DNA of 7,412 nt from Desulfobacteraceae bacterium. Its GTDB lineage: Bacteria > Desulfobacterota > Desulfobacteria > Desulfobacterales > JAABPS01. Within the stretch, counting starts at the first letter, position 1. The number at the start of each line of letters is the position of its first letter. The position numbers and the translations under genes were made by a program. The notes below the pieces were generated by a model. That model ran no database searches. It saw only the letters and a program-made list of their open reading frames with translations, and was not told the origin of the DNA. Below are positions 1 to 5,040 of this stretch, piece after piece. The stretch is from the NCBI GenBank assembly GCA_011391835.1, contig JAABPS010000136.1, positions 1-7,412 of the forward strand. The letters are read 5' to 3'.

Positions 1-440
1 TCATTTTTTACACCTAATTCTGTAACAATAAGGCGAATTAATTCTTCAAATCTGTTACCAACATGTTTTCTTGAACTGTTTGGATTGCACAGGAAATCCA
101 TTCCAACGCCCATTGTCTGCTGTATGGTATAAACAACTGAGTCAATGATGTTATGTTCATTTTTTGTAATAGTTTTTTTGCCTTTAATTTTACTTATGAT
201 TGAGATAAATTTATTGTACTCGGTTTCGAAAACACTGCTGTCAAAGATGAACAAATTATTATTGATTGGACGGGCAAACTTTGATGTCCCGGCCACCACA
301 GAAGACAGAATGATATAATCTCTTGTGGTTACTCTTTTAGAGACAATGTCAGGCAAATGCCCCAAAACTCTTTTGGTGACATTTGAAAAATCTTCCAGGC
401 TTTTTTTTGGCGTTTGGAGATCTTCGGGTAGTGGCTTCAT
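1..440 (-). CDS. Unidentified protein, possibly a type II restriction endonuclease (5' part only)
   Basis: An open frame starts at the ATG at 438-440 and runs without a stop to the left edge, giving 146 visible residues; the C-terminal part is outside the window. This ATG is the only plausible start, since an in-frame TAA lies upstream at 465-467, but no Shine-Dalgarno is visible. The N-terminal third is polar and the middle is helical. The last part (residues 108-145) contains SSRKHVGNRFEELIR. An arginine/glycine stretch followed by a helix with FE is common just before the PD-(D/E)XK core of type II restriction enzymes. That family link is an inference from memory of such proteins, and the catalytic D...ExK would lie beyond the edge. 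Codons 11-14 contain a run of eight A. AT-rich composition and position beside a toxin-antitoxin pair fit an accessory defence gene. It could also be another nuclease or an unrelated hypothetical protein. Confidence 0.4.
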   Translation of the reverse strand, partial: MKPLPEDLQTPKKSLEDFSNVTKRVLGHLPDIVSKRVTTRDYIILSSVVAGTSKFARPINNNLFIFDSSVFETEYNKFISIISKIKGKKTITKNEHNIIDSVVYTIQQTMGVGMDFLCNPNSSRKHVGNRFEELIRLIVTELGVKN

Positions 441-471
441 ATAGTAAGTTTTTGCTTTAATGTATTAAAAT

Positions 472-500
472 ATTTTACGAAACAAGTTGCGTAATAGCAA
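472..500 (-). promoter_or_regulatory. Possible sigma70-like promoter for the leftmost gene
   Basis: On the minus strand TTGCTA (495-500) is followed after 17 bases by TAAAAT (472-477). This is a 4/6 match to the -35 and a 5/6 match to the -10 consensus. The -10 lies about 30 bases upstream of the ATG at 440. A 5-bp inverted repeat, GTTGC/GCAAC (486-490 and 497-501), overlaps the -35 and could be an operator. The region is AT-rich, so a chance match is possible. Confidence 0.35.
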
Positions 501-576
501 CGGAATTGTTTTGGTTTTGGACCCCAAACGTTCTTAATTATGAAGAGTCTTCTTCGTCAAAGATTCCGAGAATTTT

Positions 577-655
577 CAAGGGGAACCCTTGCCTCCAACA
601 AAGTTGGAGACGAAATTTATCCTTTAATAATCCTCGGAAGCATCATCTGGGGCTG
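577..655 (-). repeat. Displaced copy 1 of the gcdA 3' end plus hairpin
   Basis: Read on the minus strand, 655-619 matches the end of gcdA: codons for QMMLPRIIKG and a stop, preceded by CAG CCC where gcdA has CAG CAC. Against the live gene the last ten codons and stop differ at only four third positions (CCG/CCA, ATT/ATC, AAA/AAG, TAA/TAG). It continues into a 7-bp hairpin, CTCCAAC-AAA-GTTGGAG (593-609), and a second one, CAAGGG-GAA-CCCTTG (577-591). The 57 bases at 583-639 match copy 2 (1356-1412) at 52 positions. There is no start codon or carboxylase body, so it is a gene-end remnant. Its right limit abuts the toxin stop codon at 656-658. Confidence 0.8.
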
Positions 656-967
656 TTATTGCCTTTTCTTCAATCTATGGCTGATTAACCTATAAATCTC
701 TTCTTTGTCTCTTTTCCCGATACCCCAAACTTCGATGATTTCTATTTCTTCTCTCAGCAACCGGTAAACAATTCTGATTTTTTTATTATCAACGTATAAC
801 TTATAAAAACCGGTCAAATCGATATCGAATTTATTGCCTAAATACTCACCTAAAAATGGATTTTTTGATAAGGTTTCTAATTTTTTATCAACTTTCTTCT
901 TAACATTTCCATCAAAAGATGTATAATCCTGGGCGGCTTCCACTATAAACTCAATTTGATACGTCAT
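656..967 (-). CDS. RelE/ParE-family toxin
   Basis: A 103-residue protein with the small basic fold expected of RelE-superfamily toxins. It shows an N-terminal strand (MTYQIEFIVEAAQDY), a lysine-rich helix (21-35), a central strand region (RIVYRLL, 65-71) and the typical end IIEVWGIGKRDKEEIYRLI (78-95). Toxins of this superfamily are mRNA interferases or gyrase poisons; RelE-like is the better guess. The ATG at 965-967 was chosen because it overlaps the antitoxin stop as ATGA, which suggests translational coupling. An ATG at 988 would add seven residues but has no ribosome binding site and overlaps the antitoxin further. The stop TAA (656-658) sits directly against the gcdA-derived repeat. The pair is probably transcribed from the promoter at 1271-1299 and repressed by its antitoxin. 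Confidence 0.85.
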   Translation of the reverse strand: MTYQIEFIVEAAQDYTSFDGNVKKKVDKKLETLSKNPFLGEYLGNKFDIDLTGFYKLYVDNKKIRIVYRLLREEIEIIEVWGIGKRDKEEIYRLISHRLKKRQ

Positions 968-1236
968 GCCTTTTTCAAATCCTGCCATTTAATATTTTTT
1001 GAACGGCTGTAGTTTTTTATCCGTTTCTTTATAATATCGCCAATTTCATACTGCTCGATCAGTTCGGATAAATTCATTAAATATTCATATTCGGCAGGAG
1101 TCAGGATTACGGCTTCCATTTCATTGTTTTTCAGTACGTACAAAGGGCTGCCGTCATCGGATAATTCTCTTATCCGTTTGGTTAATTCTTTCTGCAATTT
1201 TGTAATGGGAATCATTTTACTGGTTTCGACTAACAT
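964..1236 (-). CDS. Phd/YefM-family antitoxin
   Basis: A 90-residue protein beginning MLVETSKMIPITKLQKELTK and continuing with SPLYVLKNNEMEAVILTPAEYEYLM. That is the usual Phd/YefM layout: an N-terminal DNA-binding half with a strand reading VLKNNEMEAVIL, then an acidic helical tail that would wrap the toxin. It should neutralise the RelE-like toxin encoded 3' of it (ATGA overlap) and bind the operator upstream. I chose the ATG at 1234-1236 because AGAGG (1248-1252) lies about 10 bases upstream. A TTG at 1243-1245 would add three residues but is too close to that motif, and a later ATG (1213-1215) would shorten the protein by seven residues. Base composition is AT-rich, unlike the GC-rich methyltransferase next door. 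Confidence 0.85.
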   Translation of the reverse strand: MLVETSKMIPITKLQKELTKRIRELSDDGSPLYVLKNNEMEAVILTPAEYEYLMNLSELIEQYEIGDIIKKRIKNYSRSKNIKWQDLKKA

Positions 1237-1267
1237 GATATCCAAACCTCTATGTTTTATATTTTAT

Positions 1268-1299
1268 ATAATTATACGTAATATTATATATAGTGTCAA
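1268..1299 (-). promoter_or_regulatory. Consensus sigma70 promoter with overlapping palindromic operator for the toxin-antitoxin operon
   Basis: On the minus strand TTGACA (1294-1299), a 17-base spacer and TATAAT (1271-1276) make a perfect consensus promoter, 35 bases upstream of the chosen antitoxin start. The 20 bases at 1268-1287 form an imperfect palindrome centred on ACGT (16 of 20 positions symmetric), covering the -10 and part of the spacer. This is where a Phd/YefM-type antitoxin would be expected to bind and autoregulate. The promoter match is directly visible; the operator role is inferred. Confidence 0.75.
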
Positions 1300-1355
1300 T
1301 GTGATTATTAAGATATAGAATCAAATCACTATCAATTAATCCGCTTTGAATCCCA

Positions 1356-1412
1356 GAACCTTTGTCTCCAGCAAAGTTGGAAACAAAATTTATCCTTTAA
1401 TAATCCTCGGAA
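1356..1412 (-). repeat. Displaced copy 2 of the gcdA 3' end plus hairpin
   Basis: The minus strand from 1412 to 1392 reads TTCCGAGGATTATTAAAGGA TAA in pieces: in the gcdA frame this is PRIIKG then stop, identical in this part to copy 1. Upstream of it the sequence no longer matches gcdA. A hairpin follows at 1366-1382, CTCCAGC-AAA-GTTGGAA, with one wobble pair and one terminal mismatch. Overall 52 of 57 bases match copy 1. It lies between the methyltransferase module and the toxin-antitoxin promoter, and no T run follows, so it is not an ordinary intrinsic terminator. The rest of 1300-1457 is AT-rich with nothing else I can support. Confidence 0.75.
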
Positions 1413-1457
1413 TATGTAACAGTTTAGTCTATATTTTGTATCATCTGTGTTGCGGTA

Positions 1458-2015
1458 TCATCGGCTGCGGCAGACGGCCAGTTGGTTGATGCCCAGTTCA
1501 AAATAGCGGAAAGCGACGACTTCAAAACCGTTTTCCGTCAGCAAATCACATACCGCGCGCCGATCGTAGATCTTAACGTGCTGGACGACATGCTCGGGAT
1601 AAAACAATTTCATTCGGCTGCCCACGCGATGGACCCAATCACCCAGCGGCGAAGGCGTGGTCACCAAGAGATAACCATCCGGCGCTAAATACTGACGCAC
1701 ATCGCGCAGTGTCTTATATGGAAAGTTCAAATGCTCTAACACGGCCATCATCAACACGGTATCAAACCGTTGGCTATCCAACGGTATCAACGCGCGGTCC
1801 AGATCGCACTCATGAAAGGTATGCTGAGGATAACGCCCGCGTGAAACCTGAATTGCTTCCGGCACGATATCAATACCCACATAGCGTTGACCGGGCGTCA
1901 GCCGATCAGGCAAGCGCGTAAAACCGCAGCCCACGTCGAGTACTTGGCCGCGCACATACGGTGACACCATCTGCCAGCGCTTGTTAGTCGTATATACCGA
2001 TAAAAGCGGTTCCAT
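1458..2015 (-). CDS. Class I SAM-dependent methyltransferase (small-molecule type)
   Basis: A 185-residue protein with a Rossmann-type methyltransferase core. Motif I is VLDVGCG (residues 25-31), the acidic ribose-binding residue follows in VGIDI (D49), and an ECDLD stretch lies at 69-73. The motif FDTVLMMAVLEHL (84-96) and the post-motif APDGYLLVTTP (111-121) are typical of the Methyltransf_11/23 group. The end, YFELGINQLAVCRSR, resembles the C-terminus of methyltransferases acting on lipids, sugars or other small molecules; the substrate cannot be told. It has no DNA-methylase motif such as (D/N)PPY. AGGAG (about 2028-2032) lies 12 bases upstream of the ATG, a rather long spacing. The gene and about 100 bases upstream are clearly GC-richer than everything around them, which points to acquisition by transfer. 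Gene-end repeats lie on both sides. Confidence 0.85.
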   Translation of the reverse strand: MEPLLSVYTTNKRWQMVSPYVRGQVLDVGCGFTRLPDRLTPGQRYVGIDIVPEAIQVSRGRYPQHTFHECDLDRALIPLDSQRFDTVLMMAVLEHLNFPYKTLRDVRQYLAPDGYLLVTTPSPLGDWVHRVGSRMKLFYPEHVVQHVKIYDRRAVCDLLTENGFEVVAFRYFELGINQLAVCRSR

Positions 2016-2061
2016 AAATGAAAGATGCTCCTGCCTATTAAGATGCCGTCGATGCGGCGAT

Positions 2062-2082
2062 GCGCAATATCTATAGTTGCGC
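2062..2082. repeat. Inverted repeat upstream of the methyltransferase gene
   Basis: GCGCAA (2062-2067) and TTGCGC (2077-2082) form a perfect 6-bp inverted repeat with a 9-base loop, within the GC-rich 5' flank of the methyltransferase gene. A weaker GCCG/CGGC pair lies at 2045-2058. It could be an operator or an RNA hairpin in the leader. No convincing promoter is visible here. Confidence 0.4.
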
Positions 2083-2132
2083 CATCCTGTTGATAGACGC
2101 GTGCTGTACCGGGCTCGTTGATAAAATCTTCT

Positions 2133-2194
2133 TTTCCAACAACGTTGGAGATGATCTATCCCTTAATGATCCTTGGAAGCATCATCTGGTGCTG
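2133..2194 (-). repeat. Copy 3: the native gcdA 3' end plus hairpin
   Basis: This is the live end of gcdA, given as the reference for the two displaced copies. The minus strand carries codons for QMMLPRIIKG, the stop TAG at 2156-2158, then a hairpin TCCAAC-AAC-GTTGGA (2135-2149, plus-strand reading). The hairpin starts 2 bases nearer the stop codon than in copies 1 and 2. The hairpin is followed on the minus strand by AAAAGAAG, not T residues, so a classical Rho-independent terminator is unlikely. Confidence 0.75.
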
Positions 2195-3889
2195 AGGGCA
2201 GATGGATTTTGGATTCTGATACGAAGCCCCGGCAAAAGCTGCCATGTATTTTCGAATATCTACCATGGATACGATTTCATCTACCAGCCCGTGCTGGGCG
2301 CAGTAGATAGGTCTTGAATTATCATAATATTCCTTGGCCATCTGATTCATTTTTTCGATAACCGGCTCCAGGGGCCGTCCTGCATCTTTTTCTTTAACAA
2401 GTCTGCGCGAAAAACTTGCTGCGGCGGCAGTTTCTCCATGCATAACGTAAATTTCCGAAGTGGGCGTGCCAATGGTAAAAGCATTATGCCGGTTTGCGGT
2501 GGGGCCCCCCATAATGTAGTGAGCTGCGGCAGTGCCCTTTCTCAAAACAACCAGCATCATTGGAACCTCGGTTTGCTGTATCGAATAGATGAGCGCTTGA
2601 CCGAGACCCAGCAATTCTGCTTTTTCGGCAATATCTCCAACATCAATGCCGGATGTATCCTGAAACCAGACAACGGGGACACGGTCTCTGCCGCAATGCG
2701 TAACAAATTCATTCATCTTTATCAATCCCTGGCGATATAGCTTTCCACCCATGCCGGGATAATCCGCGTATTCAGGATAGTTTTCGCCCATAAAGCCCTG
2801 CCGGTTGCCAATGCAGCCAATCAAAAAGCCGTCGATCTTACACAATCCGGTGTAAACCTCTGGACCATAGGTGGGGCGGTATTCCATATGTTCACTTCCG
2901 TCCACAAGCCGAGCCAGCACTTCATCAAAATCATAGGTTTTCTTTTGATTAAAGGGTATCAGCCGATACAGATCTTCTGAGGGATAATTTGGGTCTTTTG
3001 GATTGGAGACGCGGAAAAATTTTGGCTGGTAAGAAGGCATACCTGCCATATAGTCTTTAATTCCATCAAGAACGCCTTTTTCATCTTCATAAACATATCT
3101 GAAAAAGCCGGTTTCATCGTAGTGAATTTTTACAGATCCAGGAGGCTCTTCTTTAAATTGCTTTGCTGCGCTGATAAGCTGTTCCGCACCTTCCAGATCA
3201 AAATAACCCTTGGGTGACATGCCGCTTAAAATACCGCCACCACCAACAGCGATATTGCAGCCTTTATGCGCAAAAAGAATAGTTGGGCTGATTCCCTGGT
3301 AACCTCCTCCGGCAGGGTTGGTGCCGTAAATACCAGCGAGAACAGGAATGCCGAGCTGTTCTAATTCCGCATGTCTGAAAAAAGTGGTGCCCGACCCGCG
3401 GCGGCCTGCGTAAAATTTTTCCTGCTCGGTGAGCTTAACGCCGCTGCAGTTTACCAGCCAGACAAGAGGAATATTTAACCGTTTTGAAAGATCGGTTGCC
3501 TGAAGAACATTTTCAGCCTGGCCCGGTACCCATGCGCCTGCCAGGAGTTTATTGTCAAATCCGATAATCACTGCCCATTTGCCTGAAATCTTACCCAGGC
3601 CGTCAAAAACATTGGTGGTGCCTTCCTCATTATTCATCGGATTAAATAGTGTATGCAATGGGCACCAGGTGCCAGGGTCAAGCAGATATTCAAGGCGCTG
3701 CCAGATGGTCCACTGGCCCCGTTCATTTATAACTTTCGCAGGAAATCCTGCATCTTTCACCCGGTCGATATGCTCATTCACGTTCGCTTCAACCGCTTTG
3801 ATTTGTTTAAGATTTTCTTCTGTACTGATGATTTTTCCTTTTTTTAATTCACTTCCAAAAGGAGTCATTTTCTCAAAATATGGCTTCAT
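2156..3889 (-). CDS. gcdA: Glutaconyl-CoA decarboxylase, alpha (carboxyltransferase) subunit
   Basis: A 577-residue biotin-dependent carboxyltransferase. In the sodium-pumping decarboxylase complex GcdA moves the carboxyl group of glutaconyl-CoA to biotin on the gamma subunit, releasing crotonyl-CoA; the membrane beta subunit then decarboxylates carboxybiotin and exports Na+. Two crotonase-like lobes are visible (about 55-300 and 310-570). The first has GTNPAGGGYQGISPT (189-203) and the second FQDTSGIDVG (409-418) and YIMGGPTANRHNAF (458-471), glycine-rich loops that hold the thioester oxygen. The sequence closely resembles, from memory, the Acidaminococcus enzyme, including GAWVPGQAE (118-126), KLYRQGLIKMNEFV (383-396) and the end SICPQHQM. 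It ends about ten residues sooner than that protein. AAGGAGA (3899-3905) lies nine bases before the ATG. No beta, gamma or delta subunit gene is in the window. A related malonyl- or methylmalonyl-type decarboxylase is a less likely alternative. Confidence 0.9.
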   Translation of the reverse strand: MKPYFEKMTPFGSELKKGKIISTEENLKQIKAVEANVNEHIDRVKDAGFPAKVINERGQWTIWQRLEYLLDPGTWCPLHTLFNPMNNEEGTTNVFDGLGKISGKWAVIIGFDNKLLAGAWVPGQAENVLQATDLSKRLNIPLVWLVNCSGVKLTEQEKFYAGRRGSGTTFFRHAELEQLGIPVLAGIYGTNPAGGGYQGISPTILFAHKGCNIAVGGGGILSGMSPKGYFDLEGAEQLISAAKQFKEEPPGSVKIHYDETGFFRYVYEDEKGVLDGIKDYMAGMPSYQPKFFRVSNPKDPNYPSEDLYRLIPFNQKKTYDFDEVLARLVDGSEHMEYRPTYGPEVYTGLCKIDGFLIGCIGNRQGFMGENYPEYADYPGMGGKLYRQGLIKMNEFVTHCGRDRVPVVWFQDTSGIDVGDIAEKAELLGLGQALIYSIQQTEVPMMLVVLRKGTAAAHYIMGGPTANRHNAFTIGTPTSEIYVMHGETAAAASFSRRLVKEKDAGRPLEPVIEKMNQMAKEYYDNSRPIYCAQHGLVDEIVSMVDIRKYMAAFAGASYQNPKSICPQHQMMLPRIIKG

Positions 3890-3898
3890 GTGTTTTTA

Positions 3899-3907
3899 TC
3901 TCCTTCC
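3899..3907 (-). promoter_or_regulatory. Ribosome binding site of gcdA
   Basis: The minus strand reads GGAAGGAGA, a strong Shine-Dalgarno, nine bases before the ATG at 3887-3889, and fixes that start. The 111-base gap to the upstream yibQ-like stop (4001) holds no strong terminator. A weak TTGACG/TAAAGG pair with 17-base spacing is present in it but is not convincing as a promoter. Confidence 0.8.
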
Positions 3908-4000
3908 AAATATTTTCGTTCTCATCATAGGTCTGCTGTGTGGGATTTGCAGATACGAATCCACTTAAATCCTTTACATTAAGCCGATGGGCGCGTCAAG

Positions 4001-4909
4001 TCAGCCGGCAATATATACAACTTCAGAAGCGGGGACCAGTTTAACTTTTTTTTTCAGTTCCGGAAGAATTTCACGAAAAACAGTATACGTTGTTTGATGG
4101 GGGTGAGCGATTCCGACCGCATCTCCATGTTTCCTTGCAAGTTCGATCAGTTTGTCCAATTGTTCGCGGATGGCATGCGGCTCTTGGATGTTGTCAAGAA
4201 ATATGTCCCGCTGCGCAAAAGGCAATTGCAGAAGACGCGCTGAGGGTTTGCAAAGAGTTTTGGGTGTAGTTCGGGAATCGATAAAGTATAGATTTTTCTT
4301 TTTGAGAATTGAAAATATTTGATACATTTGAGTGGATGTTGATGTTATTTTTGAGCCCATGTGATTGTTGACCCCTTTGATGAAAGGCAAGGTGCTAAGA
4401 TTATTTTCGAGTTGAGCAATAAGTTCGTCAGGTGACATCGAAGAAAGAATGGCTCCCTTGCCGGGGTTGATTTCAGGATATTCAAATGGTTCCATGGGTA
4501 AATGAAGCATAACCTCATAGCCTTTTTGGTGCGCTGAAGAAGCGATTTCCCGCTGGAAGGGGCTATGCGGAAGTATTGAGAATGTCAAGTCCGAGTTGAG
4601 ATTAATAAACTTGTCCGCAATTCTTTTGTCATACCCAAGATCATCAATGATGATAACGATCTTTGGTAAACGGTCAGGAGAGATGGGTTTGGTTATTATA
4701 TCCCGTGAAGGAATATTCTCCTTAGGATAGATCTCAAATGACGGAACAGGAAGTTTTCGAAATACAAGGTGCTTGGCGATAAGACCGGCTGAAATAACGA
4801 GAATAATTAAAATAGAAAGTCCGGCAACGATCCGTAAAAGCTGGGGTAGTAAAGTCTTGGGGGAAGCAGTTTTTTTCTTTTTAGAACGCGGTCTTTTTCT
4901 TTTTGCCAT
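4001..4909 (-). CDS. yibQ: Divergent polysaccharide deacetylase (YibQ-like)
   Basis: A 302-residue membrane-anchored protein. A very basic N-terminus (KRKRPRSKKKKT) is followed by one transmembrane segment (about 25-46), which places the catalytic domain on the periplasmic side. The domain (about 82-300) carries the family's conserved blocks: KIVIIIDDLGYD (83-94), MLHLPMEP (134-141), NNHMGSKITS (181-190), YFIDSRTT (208-215) and VGIAHPH (265-271). These D and H residues line the NodB-like active site in the divergent polysaccharide deacetylase family (Polysacc_deac_2). The activity of the family is not well established. The gene follows the EnvC-like protein and ctpA, the same association known for E. 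coli yibQ near envC, so a role in peptidoglycan remodelling or division is likely. No Shine-Dalgarno is visible before the ATG at 4907-4909, but no better start exists. A hairpin lies in the 131-base gap to ctpA. Confidence 0.88.
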   Translation of the reverse strand: MAKRKRPRSKKKKTASPKTLLPQLLRIVAGLSILIILVISAGLIAKHLVFRKLPVPSFEIYPKENIPSRDIITKPISPDRLPKIVIIIDDLGYDKRIADKFINLNSDLTFSILPHSPFQREIASSAHQKGYEVMLHLPMEPFEYPEINPGKGAILSSMSPDELIAQLENNLSTLPFIKGVNNHMGSKITSTSTQMYQIFSILKKKNLYFIDSRTTPKTLCKPSARLLQLPFAQRDIFLDNIQEPHAIREQLDKLIELARKHGDAVGIAHPHQTTYTVFREILPELKKKVKLVPASEVVYIAG

Positions 4910-4934
4910 TTTCGGGTAATAGATTGAAAATTAA

Positions 4935-4958
4935 TTAAATAGAACCTTAAATAGAACC
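4935..4958. repeat. Perfect tandem repeat, two 12-base units
   Basis: The 12-base unit TTAAATAGAACC occurs twice head to tail (4935-4946 and 4947-4958) between the hairpin after ctpA and the yibQ start. Probably a small replication-slippage duplication in the leader of yibQ; no function is evident. Confidence 0.85.
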
Positions 4959-4962
4959 AAGT

Positions 4963-5003
4963 AAAACCTGATACACCCGCTCATCGAAAGCAGGTGTATC
5001 AGG
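4963..5003 (-). terminator. Hairpin terminator or attenuator after ctpA
   Basis: CCTGATACACC (4967-4977) and GGTGTATCAGG (4993-5003) form a perfect 11-bp stem, extendable inside by GCT/AGC after one mismatch. On the minus strand it is followed by TTTT (4963-4966) and a moderately T-rich stretch. This fits a Rho-independent terminator 38 bases after the ctpA stop. It lies inside the envC-ctpA-yibQ cluster, so it may only reduce readthrough into yibQ, or yibQ may have its own promoter. Confidence 0.7.
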
Positions 5004-5040
5004 CTCCCGGTACATAGCGTAATCAATTTCTTTTTGCTCA

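Noticed and set aside
564..655. An integron attC site with gene cassettes
   Set aside because: The hairpin and one-gene units are suggestive, but I find no flanking RYYYAAC/GTTRRRY core pair in the proper positions, no integron integrase, and the repeat is derived from a gcdA coding end.
506..688. A 60-codon open frame on the plus strand
   Set aside because: It lies in the copy 1 repeat and antisense to the end of the toxin gene, has no ribosome binding site, and its translation is just the repeat read in the other direction.
656..988. Longer toxin start at 988
   Set aside because: It has no Shine-Dalgarno, and the ATG at 967 gives the usual ATGA overlap with the antitoxin and the usual N-terminus of the family.
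1356..1412. Ordinary Rho-independent terminators at the three repeat hairpins
   Set aside because: None is followed by a T run on either strand, and the stems are only six or seven base pairs.
1458..2015. DNA methyltransferase partner of the putative restriction enzyme
   Set aside because: It lacks (D/N)PPY or the cytosine-methylase PCQ/ENV motifs; the layout is that of a small-molecule methyltransferase.
1..2155. Insertion sequence or prophage remnant
   Set aside because: No transposase, integrase or phage structural gene fragment, and no terminal inverted repeats with target duplications were found.
577..2194. A CRISPR-like array
   Set aside because: Only three diverged copies spaced about 770 bases apart with genes between them; no short regular spacers and no cas genes.
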